Shown one piece after another: positions 47,983 through 56,214 of a stretch of DNA of 64,000 bases. Under the pieces are notes generated by a model. The model had not been told where the DNA came from, ran no database searches, and saw only the letters and a program-made list of their open reading frames with translations. The position numbers and the translations under genes are program-made. Location: assembly GCF_000280495.2 (NCBI RefSeq), contig NZ_CP018016.1, positions 1,922,001 to 1,986,000 of the forward strand, written 5' to 3'. The DNA is from Kosakonia radicincitans DSM 16656 (GTDB lineage Bacteria; Pseudomonadota; Gammaproteobacteria; Enterobacterales; Enterobacteriaceae). Positions within the stretch are counted from its first letter, which is position 1; each line of letters opens with the position of its first letter.

Positions 47983-49971
47983 ATGGCTTCATTGACGCTG
48001 CAAAATGACGCCAATGCGTTGCTGTATGCCATCAAGAGCTTTGCAGCAGCCATGCTCGCTTATTACATCGCCTTATCGATCGGTCTTGAAAGGCCTTCCT
48101 GGGCAATCATTACCGTTTATATTGTTTCGCAGACCTCGGTTGGCGCTTCACTCAGCCGATCGCTTTATCGCCTGGCCGGAACAGTCATCGGTGCCGCAGC
48201 GACCGTGTTGATTGTGCCCACGTTTGTGAATATGCCGATCGTGTGCAGCGTGGTGCTTACCGGCTGGATCACCTTCTGCCTTTACTTATCGCTGCTTGAA
48301 CGCACACCCCGCGCTTACGCTTTTGTTTTAGCCGGTTACACCGCGAGCCTGATTGGTTTTCCTGCGGTAATGCAACCCGGCGCGATTTTTGACACCGCCA
48401 TCGTTCGGGTGCAGGAGATCATGATTGGCATCCTCTGCGCGGCGCTTCTTCACCGCTATCTTCTGCCAAAACGGATATCCGGGCTGTTCAACAGCAAATT
48501 ATCGGAAACGCTGCGCTCGGCGCGACAGACCCTTGCCGACGCGTTAGCAGGCAAATCCGATAAGGCTGCAAATAGCCTGCATTTGGCGCTGGCGTTGCAG
48601 TATCTTCAGGGCGTCAGCCACCACATTCCCTATGACTTTGCCCTCTCCGTACCGATCCGGCACGCCAGAAATGCCCTGCATGACAAGCTGGCCCGATTGT
48701 TAATCGTGATCTGCGAATTACGCGATCGCCTGCAGATGATTGAGGCGATGCCGGAGGATCTGCACAAACTGCTGGGCGATGTTCAGCACTGGCTTGCCTG
48801 TCAGGATGAGCGGGAACGAAAAATTACGGCAGAAGCGCTAAGAATACGCAGCGAGCAGTTAACGGCGCAGCAGGATCAGCTCGCTCTGACATTGCAGGAT
48901 GCCGTGCAAGCGAGCTTTGCCCGTCATCTGACAGAAGCGATCCTCCTCATACAGCAATGCGAGCGTCTTGCCGGGGCCATCCATCACGCGAAACCCGCGC
49001 CAGGGCTGGCGCAAGACCAGCCGGTGAAAGGTTATGTTTTTCATCGCGATCATCTTGCCGCTGCACGCACTGCGCTGGGGGCGTTTGTGATAATCATGAG
49101 CGGCTGCCTGGTATGGATTTTCTCGGCCTGGCCTGATGGCGGCACGGCAGTGTCTATCCTTGGCGTCTGCTGCACGTTGTTTGGCAGTTTCGACGCGCCG
49201 GCTCCGCATATTGTGAAATACATTATTGGCTCCTTCTGGGGCGTATTGATAAGCCTGATCTACAGCTTTGCCCTTCTTCCACACGTCACTGAATTCAGTG
49301 TGCTGGTCGCGGTGTTTGCACCAGCCTATCTGCTGGCCGGATCGCTCCAGGCACGGCCGCCCACCACGTTTATGGCCATGGGGATCACCCTCACACTGCC
49401 TGTTTTGTGCGAGTTGGGTCCCCGCTACAGCGGCGACTTCGCCGTGGCTGTTAACACCGCCATCGCCTTATTTGCCGCGACCGGTTTTGCCGTGATCGGT
49501 ATGAGCTTGCTGCAAACCGTGCAGGCAGATGCGGCGATAAACCGTCTGCTGAAGCGTTGCCGTCGCGATATACGACGCAGCGTGAAAGGGGCGTTTAAAT
49601 CCGACGAGACACACTGGACCAATTTAATGATCGACAGGACTGCCTTGTTACTTCCGCGCTTGCAGCGTAGCAGGCAATCGCCCGCGCAGACGCTTAACCA
49701 GATGCTGCACTATCTGCGGATTGGCCTCGGCGTGATGCATTTGCGGCGTGGTTATTCGCCAGCGGGAGGCGATACGGGTAAAGCGCTCAATGAGCTGTTT
49801 TACCTGCCTGGCAACGCGACAGATGCCGCTATTTTGCGCCAGCGTATTGCCGCAATGATTGGCCGCTGTTTGCCTGCCGGGCAGCAACAATCTCAGCAAT
49901 TCGTTGGCAGGCTGGTTGATTTGTACTGCGCATTGCAGGAGCAGAACAGGGAGCAGGCCGATGATCAATGA
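47983..49971 (+). CDS. FUSC-family inner membrane efflux protein (YdhK/AaeB-like)
   Basis: The roughly 662-residue protein has two blocks of membrane helices (about residues 15-165 and 355-510) separated by a long soluble helical domain, the full-length FUSC layout. It forms a tripartite-type pump with the DUF1656 and HlyD proteins encoded next, likely exporting aromatic acids or similar compounds. The start is uncertain: ATG at 47983 begins just before the first helix, while ATG 47908 or GTG 47884 would add up to 33 residues. Confidence 0.85.
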   Translation: MASLTLQNDANALLYAIKSFAAAMLAYYIALSIGLERPSWAIITVYIVSQTSVGASLSRSLYRLAGTVIGAAATVLIVPTFVNMPIVCSVVLTGWITFCLYLSLLERTPRAYAFVLAGYTASLIGFPAVMQPGAIFDTAIVRVQEIMIGILCAALLHRYLLPKRISGLFNSKLSETLRSARQTLADALAGKSDKAANSLHLALALQYLQGVSHHIPYDFALSVPIRHARNALHDKLARLLIVICELRDRLQMIEAMPEDLHKLLGDVQHWLACQDERERKITAEALRIRSEQLTAQQDQLALTLQDAVQASFARHLTEAILLIQQCERLAGAIHHAKPAPGLAQDQPVKGYVFHRDHLAAARTALGAFVIIMSGCLVWIFSAWPDGGTAVSILGVCCTLFGSFDAPAPHIVKYIIGSFWGVLISLIYSFALLPHVTEFSVLVAVFAPAYLLAGSLQARPPTTFMAMGITLTLPVLCELGPRYSGDFAVAVNTAIALFAATGFAVIGMSLLQTVQADAAINRLLKRCRRDIRRSVKGAFKSDETHWTNLMIDRTALLLPRLQRSRQSPAQTLNQMLHYLRIGLGVMHLRRGYSPAGGDTGKALNELFYLPGNATDAAILRQRIAAMIGRCLPAGQQQSQQFVGRLVDLYCALQEQNREQADDQ

Positions 49972-50179
49972 CATGAATATTGGCGGTGTCTTTTTCCCCG
50001 GCCTGTTGATCGTCGCGATTCTGGCCCTGGTCTTTACTTTGCTGTGTGTGCCGCTTTTCTCTTTCAGCAGGCTTTACCGGCGTTTGCCTTATCGCCCGCT
50101 GATGGGTTTCTCAATCTATATCGTTACCTTTTCCCTGCTTATCCAGGGGCTGAATGCGCTGGGGTGGTTATTCGCATGA
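49961..50179 (+). CDS. DUF1656 small membrane protein (AaeX/YdhI-like)
   Basis: This 72-residue protein has two hydrophobic helices (about 10-32 and 48-70) and the family core FPGLLIVAILALVFT. It overlaps the FUSC gene by 11 bases and the HlyD gene by 4, so the three genes are translationally linked. DUF1656 proteins accompany FUSC pumps in aaeXAB and ydhIJK. Confidence 0.87.
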   Translation: MINDMNIGGVFFPGLLIVAILALVFTLLCVPLFSFSRLYRRLPYRPLMGFSIYIVTFSLLIQGLNALGWLFA

Positions 50180-51039
50180 AATCGTTTCTCTCTCTGTTTG
50201 GACGCTATGCGCTGACATTAAGCGCAGTGGCGGTGGCAACACTTCTGGCTTTTATGATGTGGAAACATTATGCGCAGATACCCTGGACCCGCGATGGCCG
50301 GGTGCGTGCGGATGTGGTGCAGATTGCGCCGGAGGTTTCCGGGCCGGTGAGCAGTGTGCAAGTCAAAGATAATCAGTGGGTTAATCGTGGCGATGTGCTC
50401 TATACGATCGATCCGCGCTGGTTAAAGCTGGCGGTGGCCAGCGCGCAGGCTGACGTCGAGGCTAAACGCCATGAGATGTTAATGCGCCAGGATGCGGCGA
50501 CAAGGCGTTCCCGCCTCAAGGGCGTGATCGCCAGCGAGGATTTGCAGCAAACCGACAGTGCGGCGAGCGTCGCGGTGGCGAACTACCATGGCGCGCTGGC
50601 CGCGCTGGAACTGGCTCAGCTTAATTTATCCCATGCCACCGTGCGCTCGCCGGTTGCGGGCTATGTTACGCATCTGCGGCTTCGCGCTGGCGACTACGCT
50701 GCCGCTGGCGAAACAAAAGTGGCCATCGTCGATGCGAACAGTTTCTGGGTTGTGGGTTATTTCGAGGAGACCAAACTGCGCCATATTCGTGTGGGAAACA
50801 GTGCGCAGATAGCGTTGATGGGGTTTGAGCCTGCCATTACCGGCCATGTTGAAAGTATCGGGCACGGGATCGGTGACAGTAATGACGAGACGGGCGGGCT
50901 TGGTCTGCCGGAGGTGGAACCGACATTTAGCTGGGTGCGGCTCGCGCAGCGTATTCCGGTGCGCATTCATATCGACACCTTACCGGCGGGAATTGATCTG
51001 GTGGCTGGTTTGTCCGCGAGCGTGTTGATTACGCCATAA
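50176..51039 (+). CDS. HlyD-family periplasmic adaptor (YdhJ/AaeA-like)
   Basis: This 287-residue membrane fusion protein has an N-terminal anchor helix (about 9-28), the lipoyl half-motifs QIAPEVSGPVSSVQVKDNQ and ATVRSPVAGYVTHLRLRAGD, and a helical hairpin between them. It would connect the FUSC pump to an outer-membrane channel such as the TolC-type lipoprotein encoded earlier or TolC itself. It is the third gene of the operon. In E. coli ydhIJK and aaeXAB the FUSC gene comes last, so the order here is different. Confidence 0.87.
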   Translation: MKSFLSLFGRYALTLSAVAVATLLAFMMWKHYAQIPWTRDGRVRADVVQIAPEVSGPVSSVQVKDNQWVNRGDVLYTIDPRWLKLAVASAQADVEAKRHEMLMRQDAATRRSRLKGVIASEDLQQTDSAASVAVANYHGALAALELAQLNLSHATVRSPVAGYVTHLRLRAGDYAAAGETKVAIVDANSFWVVGYFEETKLRHIRVGNSAQIALMGFEPAITGHVESIGHGIGDSNDETGGLGLPEVEPTFSWVRLAQRIPVRIHIDTLPAGIDLVAGLSASVLITP

Positions 51040-51079
51040 CGTTTCTGGTCACTATTGTGCACACGTTGGGTTTAACGCT

Positions 51080-51478
51080 ATGAATCACAGAAAAGAACTT
51101 ATCATCAACTTAATTGCGTGGATCAATCGCAATATTCAGTCGCCAATGAAAATTGATGATGTCGCAGCCAAGTCCGGCTATTCAAAATGGCACTTACAGC
51201 GACTGTTTTTTGCGGAAACGGGCCAGAATCTGGGCCAGTTTATCCGCGATCGAAAGCTAAGTTTAATTGCCGAACAACTGATTACATCCAATGAATCATT
51301 AATCAGTCTGGCCATGAAATACGGCTTTGATTCTCAGCAATCATTAACCCGGGCATTTCACAAAAAATATCAACTGCCGCCGCATAAATACCGAAAGACA
51401 TTTTTTCGTCAGCATTTCGATGATTTTCATACCGACGTAAAACCACGGAAATCATCACCCGCGTCATCGTCGAGGTGA
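51080..51478 (+). CDS. MarA/SoxS-type AraC-family activator
   Basis: The 132-residue protein consists almost only of the double HTH DNA-binding domain, like MarA, SoxS and RamA: KIDDVAAKSGYSKWHLQRLF and ISLAMKYGFDSQQSLTRAF. No sensor domain is present, so it is controlled by its own expression. It lies 40 bases behind the efflux operon and could be co-transcribed, suggesting stress- or drug-linked control. Confidence 0.87.
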   Translation: MNHRKELIINLIAWINRNIQSPMKIDDVAAKSGYSKWHLQRLFFAETGQNLGQFIRDRKLSLIAEQLITSNESLISLAMKYGFDSQQSLTRAFHKKYQLPPHKYRKTFFRQHFDDFHTDVKPRKSSPASSSR

Positions 51479-51557
51479 GTCGTCTGTTGCCGTTCCGGCT
51501 GGCGATTAGGGGACATCTATTTAAAAAGCGGGACGCCTTGCCGGAATGACGCGCCTT

Positions 51558-51594
51558 TGTACCAGAATGGTGCGCGCTGCACTGACACAATGCG
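51558..51594 (+). promoter_or_regulatory. Probable NtrC enhancer sites
   Basis: TGTACCA-GAA-TGGTGCG matches the NtrC palindrome TGCACCA-N3-TGGTGCA with two changes. A weaker second copy, TGCACTG-ACA-CAATGCG, lies 20 bases further on the same helix face. The centres are about 109 and 89 bases upstream of the expected sigma-54 start, similar to the enhancer distance at glnAp2. Confidence 0.65.
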
Positions 51595-51647
51595 TGTTCG
51601 CCTCGCTATTCTGCCGGTTTACCTGCACCTTCTGCGGTTTTTAAAAG

Positions 51648-51664
51648 CTGGCACATCAATTGCT
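51648..51664 (+). promoter_or_regulatory. Sigma-54 (RpoN) promoter
   Basis: CTGGCAC-ATCAA-TTGCT matches the -24/-12 consensus YTGGCAC-N5-TTGCW, with the invariant GG and GC correctly spaced by 10 bases. The expected start is near 51675, which places the hairpins and terminator described next inside the transcript. Confidence 0.78.
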
Positions 51665-51697
51665 TTCTTAACGATACCGCATCCTGCATGGCAGGAA

Positions 51698-51789
51698 CAG
51701 GCACCGTAGCCTGGCAAGCGGCTTGTGGCGATTAGCCACTCCAGTACATCGATTTCAGGCGAAGAAGCCCTGCCGGCAATGCTGTCGGC
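51698..51789 (+). promoter_or_regulatory. ANTAR-type antiterminator RNA leader
   Basis: The first hairpin is CAGGC-ACCGTA-GCCTG (51698-51713), a five-pair stem with a six-base loop having A at position 1 and G at position 4, the hallmark of ANTAR-protein target hairpins. Two candidates exist for the second hairpin. CAGGC-GAAGAA-GCCCTG (51756-51772) has a bulged C and a G at loop position 1, and its 3' arm forms the terminator's 5' arm. The terminator's own tip, with hexaloop AATGCT, has A1 and G4. A plain hairpin (GTGGC-GATTA-GCCAC) lies between. The operon encodes an ANTAR protein. Confidence 0.7.
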
Positions 51790-51802
51790 GGGGCTTTTTT
51801 TT
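51766..51802 (+). terminator. Leader terminator (attenuator) before the permease
   Basis: A 12-bp stem (AGCCCTGCCGGC / GTCGGCGGGGCT) with hexaloop AATGCT is followed by eight T. Only GGAGTAAATCT then separates it from the permease ATG, so read-through is required for the operon to be expressed. Confidence 0.92.
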
Positions 51803-51813
51803 GGAGTAAATCT

Positions 51814-53307
51814 ATGAGCAAGTTAAAAGCATGGTTTCAGGGTCCACAAGATATCACTGAAGCAGAAGCCGTTGAGGATTACGCAGTCGGCCGCGTGCCG
51901 TCGCACTATCGCTGGCCTATTCCGGCCATTATTCTGGTACTGCTCGGCAACTCTACCGCCATGTTCTGGTTCAGCCTTGGCGCGGACATGAGCTATCAGG
52001 TCGGCTGGCCCATGTTGCTGCTGCCGATTGGTTATATGGTGGTGTTCGCCACCTTAATTGGCTCCTGCATTATGAAGATGGCGAGTAAAGAGGGACTTTC
52101 ACTCAATCTGATGACGCGCGGGCTGGGATTCGGCTATATGGGGTCGGCCTTCACATCGCTGATTTACGCCGTGAATTTCATCTTCTATTTCCTGTTCGAA
52201 GGCACCATCGTGTCTCACGCTATCGCCAACTATGCGGGCGTGCCGGTCAACTCGTTTACCGGCATCGCCATCTTTGCGCTGATGGGGCTGGCCGCCATCT
52301 GGTTTGTCTGGAAAGGCATGTCATCCATGCAGTTTCTGCAAACCTGGGGCGTTCCCATTTTCATTGTGCTGTTTGGCTTTTGTATCTGGCAATTAACCCA
52401 CCACTATCCGGCGGTCAGCTTCAGCGGCTGGCAGCCAAAAGGGGAGATCGACAGTAACGCGCTGTGGCTGGTGATGAATATGGCCAACGGGCAAATTGTC
52501 TTTCAGGGATTGATGGCTACTGATTACGGTCGTTTTGCCCGTCCGGGTATCAGCCATAAAGGCACTGCCACCATCATGCTGGGGATGCTGATCCCGATTG
52601 TGGTGGTCATGCTGTTTGGCGCGTTTATGGCCTACACCCTGATGCCGCATATTCAGGGCGAAGATGTCTGGTCGCTGGCGCTCGATCCGGGCTTTGTCTT
52701 CCCGCTGATTATTGGTCTGACCGGCGTGTTATTTGCGGTGATTACCCAGATCCGCATTAACGTGCTCAATCTCTACTCGGGTTCGATTGCACTGTCGAAT
52801 ACTATGGATATGGCGTTTAACTATCGTCCGGGACGTCAGTGGTGGATGTTGCTGGTCTGGTTGCTTGGCGTAGTGTTCTACATCTGCAATATCTTGCAAT
52901 ATACCGGCACTTTCCTCTCCATTACTGGCATTCTCACCAACACCTGGGTGTTTATTATCCTTGCGGATTACTTTATCTGCCGCAAAGTGCTGCACCTTGC
53001 GCCATCCGATTTTGTGGAGTTCCGCAAAGAGTATCTGCGTATGTGGAACCCGTCCGGCGTGATTGCGCTGTGCGTTGCGGTTGCCATAGGCGCGGCTGGC
53101 GTGCTGGGCCTGTATCCGATGGTGTATGCCTCGTTTATCGCCATGCTGGTTGGCCCGGTGCTGCACGTTGCTATCAGCGTTGCCACTCGCGGCAGCTATT
53201 ACTTCAAAACCTTCCCTGAGGACATGCAAACCAACTGGAAACCTTCTGATGCTTATCAGGGGCCGAAACCGGTATTTAATCCGTTACTGAGCAAGGAGGC
53301 AGAATAA
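51814..53307 (+). CDS. NCS1-family nucleobase/hydantoin-type permease
   Basis: This 497-residue inner-membrane transporter has about 12 helices and belongs to the cytosine/purine/allantoin/hydantoin NCS1 family. Features include IILVLLGNSTAMFWFSLGAD near helix 1, GLGFGYMGSAFTSL, and NMANGQIVFQGLMATDYGRF. It should import a nitrogen-rich small molecule that the next enzyme hydrolyses. The stop overlaps the enzyme start by one base (TAATG), preceded by a strong AAGGAGG. The ATG follows GGAG directly behind the leader terminator. Confidence 0.87.
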   Translation: MSKLKAWFQGPQDITEAEAVEDYAVGRVPSHYRWPIPAIILVLLGNSTAMFWFSLGADMSYQVGWPMLLLPIGYMVVFATLIGSCIMKMASKEGLSLNLMTRGLGFGYMGSAFTSLIYAVNFIFYFLFEGTIVSHAIANYAGVPVNSFTGIAIFALMGLAAIWFVWKGMSSMQFLQTWGVPIFIVLFGFCIWQLTHHYPAVSFSGWQPKGEIDSNALWLVMNMANGQIVFQGLMATDYGRFARPGISHKGTATIMLGMLIPIVVVMLFGAFMAYTLMPHIQGEDVWSLALDPGFVFPLIIGLTGVLFAVITQIRINVLNLYSGSIALSNTMDMAFNYRPGRQWWMLLVWLLGVVFYICNILQYTGTFLSITGILTNTWVFIILADYFICRKVLHLAPSDFVEFRKEYLRMWNPSGVIALCVAVAIGAAGVLGLYPMVYASFIAMLVGPVLHVAISVATRGSYYFKTFPEDMQTNWKPSDAYQGPKPVFNPLLSKEAE

Positions 53308-55013
53308 TGCGCATCAACGTTGCAACCATCCAGTTTGAACCAACGCAGTTCAGAAAAGAGGAGAACGTCACGCGTCTGCTGGCATTAGCAACTCAGGCCG
53401 CGCGTGATGGCGCGCGCTTAATCGTTATGCCGGAAATGGCGACCACCGGCTATTGTTGGCTGGATCGCGCGGAAGTCGCCCCTTATGTAGAAACGGCGGA
53501 CGGAGCCACCAGCCAGGCATTTGCTGCCGTTGCGCGCGAGTTTAACTGCTTTTTGGTCTTTGGCATGCCGGAGCGGGATCCGGTGACCGACCTTTACTAT
53601 AACAGCGCCGTTCTGGTCGGGCCGCAGGGGGTGATTGGCGTCCACCGTAAAACGCACCCTTATATCTCGGAGCCGAAATGGGCGGCTAACGGCGATGGCG
53701 GACATCAGGTCTTTCACACGGAGATCGGCAATATCGCGCTGTTGATCTGTATGGATATTCACTTTATTGAAACCGCCCGGCTGGTTGCGCTGGGCGGCGC
53801 GCAAATTATCTGCCACATCAGCAACTGGCTGGCTGAACGCACACCTGCGCCTTACTGGCTTACGCGCGGTTGGGAGAACGGCTGCGCGCTGATCGAAAGT
53901 AACCGCTGGGGCTGGGAGCGGGGCGTGCAGTTCAGCGGCGGCAGCTGCATTGTGGATAGCCACGGGAATCTGCTGGCCAGTTGTGACAGCGGCGATCGGG
54001 TACTCAGCGCTGAATTACCCCTGTCTGAGGAGAATCCACAACTGAATAAGCGTCGGCCTGAGCTGTATCAGCGTTTGATGACCAACACTTTCCAGTGGAA
54101 TCCAAAGGACTTTTTTGGCTTATATGGGCGTAATCCACTGCCCGACGGCAAAGATTCACGTATTGCGGTGGCGCAGTTTCGTCCGCAAAACGATGTTGAT
54201 GCCAATCTGTCGCAGATTCGCCACTGGGCCGAACAGGCGAAATCGGGCGGCGCAGAACTGCTGGTATTGCCGGAACGCGCGCTGACTGGCGGTGACGGTA
54301 GCCGCTACGCGCTGACGCTGGATGATGCGCCAGTACAGGCGCTGATCGCGCTGGCGATGGAACTGGATATCGCGCTGCTTGCGGGGTTCGCCGAGCGGGA
54401 AGGGGAGCAGTGCTATAACAGCGCGGTGCTGGTGAGCAGTGGCGGGTTGAGTGCGCATTATCGGCAGATTCATGTAAGCGAACAGGATCGGCAATGGGCC
54501 TGCGCAGGTAATCAGTGGGTGACCTGCGATTTGCCCTGCGGGCGGGTTGGTATTTTGCTGGGCGAAGATCTGCTGGTGCCGGAAGCCGCACGGATTCTGG
54601 CGCTGGAAGGCTGCGACATCATTGCGTGCCCGGCGCAGCTTCATACACCTGCGCCAATGGCGCACGTGGGCACGGCGATCCCCCATGTCTGGCCGATTCC
54701 GCGCGGTGCCGATCCTTACCACTGGCTGCTGCCGCGCGTTCGCGCGGGTGAGAATAATGTCTGGCTGGCTTTTGCCAACTGGCCAGCCGCTGAAGGAGAA
54801 AGCATTGGCCTGAGCGGAGTATTCGGCCCGGATACGTTTGCCTTTCCGCGTAAAGAAGCGAAAGCCACAGGAGCGAAAGGGCTGGCGGTGCTGGATATTT
54901 CCACGGGTTCAGCCGGTACCACCTACCCCGATCATGTGGTAAGACGTAAAGACCTGGTGCTGATGCGTCAGCCGCATTACTACACTGCGCTGGTTGCTCA
55001 ACCACCGCGATGA
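53307..55013 (+). CDS. Tandem nitrilase-superfamily hydrolase with inactive second domain
   Basis: This 568-residue protein is made of two carbon-nitrogen hydrolase domains. Domain 1 (about 1-270) has the full triad: Glu43 in VMPEMATTGY, Lys115 in HRKTHPY and Cys148 in LLICMDIHF. Domain 2 (about 284-560) keeps Glu323 (VLPERALTGG), but the lysine is Gln387 (YRQIH) and the cysteine is Gly419 (ILLGEDLL), so it cannot form the thioester. It probably cleaves an amide, ureide or nitrile taken up by the NCS1 permease. The exact substrate is unknown. Confidence 0.87.
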   Translation: MRINVATIQFEPTQFRKEENVTRLLALATQAARDGARLIVMPEMATTGYCWLDRAEVAPYVETADGATSQAFAAVAREFNCFLVFGMPERDPVTDLYYNSAVLVGPQGVIGVHRKTHPYISEPKWAANGDGGHQVFHTEIGNIALLICMDIHFIETARLVALGGAQIICHISNWLAERTPAPYWLTRGWENGCALIESNRWGWERGVQFSGGSCIVDSHGNLLASCDSGDRVLSAELPLSEENPQLNKRRPELYQRLMTNTFQWNPKDFFGLYGRNPLPDGKDSRIAVAQFRPQNDVDANLSQIRHWAEQAKSGGAELLVLPERALTGGDGSRYALTLDDAPVQALIALAMELDIALLAGFAEREGEQCYNSAVLVSSGGLSAHYRQIHVSEQDRQWACAGNQWVTCDLPCGRVGILLGEDLLVPEAARILALEGCDIIACPAQLHTPAPMAHVGTAIPHVWPIPRGADPYHWLLPRVRAGENNVWLAFANWPAAEGESIGLSGVFGPDTFAFPRKEAKATGAKGLAVLDISTGSAGTTYPDHVVRRKDLVLMRQPHYYTALVAQPPR

Positions 55014-55020
55014 ACCACAG

Positions 55021-55040
55021 ACGCGGCCTGCGGGCCGCGT
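55021..55040 (+). other. Intercistronic hairpin before the AmiC-like gene
   Basis: A perfect 8-bp stem (ACGCGGCC / GGCCGCGT) with a TGCG loop has no T tract after it. It may adjust mRNA stability or expression of the sensor/antiterminator pair relative to the enzyme genes. Confidence 0.6.
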
Positions 55041-55056
55041 TGATTCAGGAGCCATT

Positions 55057-56214
55057 ATGTCTGCCACCCAGCCGCTGCCTAAACGCGTTATTCCGGTCGG
55101 TATTCTCTATTCTGTTTCAGGCGATTATGCGGTTATCGGGCGCGAGATGCTCAACGGCATTCTGCTGGCGATTGAGGAGATAAATGCCAATCCCGCCCAT
55201 GAATTTACCCTTGCTCCCATAATCCGCGATCCGCAGGGTTCGCTGGATCTCTACTACGACTATTGCCACGACTTGCTCTATCGCCACGGCGTGCGTCATG
55301 TGATCGGCTGCTACACGTCCGCGGCGCGTAAAACCATTCTGCCGTTGATCGAAGGTGCAAATGCGCTGCTGTGGCACTCCGCGCGCTATGAAGGGTTTGA
55401 GAGCAGCAACAGCGTGATTTATCTTGGCGCCACGCCCAATCAGCATATCTTGCCGATGCTGAGCTGGCTGTTACAGCAGCAGGCGGCGGAGATCTATCAC
55501 ATCGGCTCTAACTATGTCTGGTCCTGGGAGATGGATCGCATCACCCGTGAGGCCGTGATCCCTGCGGGCGGCTGCGTGGTGCAGAGTAAATTACTGCCGC
55601 TGGGCGACGAAAATGTGGATGCGTTAATCGCTGATATTATCGCCTGCCGCCCGAAAGTGCTCCTGAATACCATGGTCGGCAAAAGCGCCTACAGTTTTTA
55701 CCGCGCCTGGCACCAGGCCTGTCAGCAGCACCCGTGGTTAAACGAGGTGCTGAAGCTGAGCCTGACGCTGTGTGAGCCGGAAGTGCAGTTAATAGGCGCA
55801 GAGGCATTAGAGGGGTATCTGGTCTCTGCAAGCTGGTTTCAGTCGATTGACAGCGCCGCCAACCGGCGTTTTCTGAGCAGCTACCGCCAGCGCTTTGGTG
55901 AGCATGTTTCGCCGTCAGTGGACAGTGAAAGTGCCTGGCTGGCCGGACATTTACTGGCAAGAGCCATTGCGCGCCACGGCAATGCCGACGTTGAAGGCGT
56001 GCGCAATGCGGTATTGCAGGATGAAATGGATTCGCCAGCCGGGCGAATTCGCCTCGACGCCGACAATAATCACTGCTGGTTGACCCCGCATCTGGCGCGC
56101 TGTCACAACGGCAGGCTGGAGAGTTTCTGGCAGGCTGATGCCGCGGTGAAACCCGATCCCTGGCTGGCCTGGGTGGATCTCGCGAGCCTCACGCATCGCG
56201 GAGGCAGCGCATGA
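55057..56214 (+). CDS. AmiC-like cytosolic amide sensor / negative regulator
   Basis: This 385-residue protein of the periplasmic-binding type-I fold has the same length as Pseudomonas AmiC. The start KRVIPVGILYSVSGDYAVIG follows AmiC/UrtA proteins, and no signal peptide is present, so it acts in the cytoplasm as a ligand sensor rather than a transporter component. In Pseudomonas, AmiC sequesters AmiR until a small amide binds. Here the ANTAR gene overlaps its stop by 4 bases, supporting the same pairing. CAGGAGCC precedes the ATG; a longer frame upstream passes through the hairpin and is rejected. Confidence 0.87.
   Translation: MSATQPLPKRVIPVGILYSVSGDYAVIGREMLNGILLAIEEINANPAHEFTLAPIIRDPQGSLDLYYDYCHDLLYRHGVRHVIGCYTSAARKTILPLIEGANALLWHSARYEGFESSNSVIYLGATPNQHILPMLSWLLQQQAAEIYHIGSNYVWSWEMDRITREAVIPAGGCVVQSKLLPLGDENVDALIADIIACRPKVLLNTMVGKSAYSFYRAWHQACQQHPWLNEVLKLSLTLCEPEVQLIGAEALEGYLVSASWFQSIDSAANRRFLSSYRQRFGEHVSPSVDSESAWLAGHLLARAIARHGNADVEGVRNAVLQDEMDSPAGRIRLDADNNHCWLTPHLARCHNGRLESFWQADAAVKPDPWLAWVDLASLTHRGGSA

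Noticed and set aside
51725..51739. GTGGC-GATTA-GCCAC hairpin as an ANTAR hairpin
   Set aside because: The loop has five bases and lacks A1/G4; kept only as a linker structure.
55057..56214. AmiC-like gene as an ABC-transporter binding protein
   Set aside because: No signal peptide, no ABC permease or ATPase genes nearby, and it overlaps an ANTAR gene.
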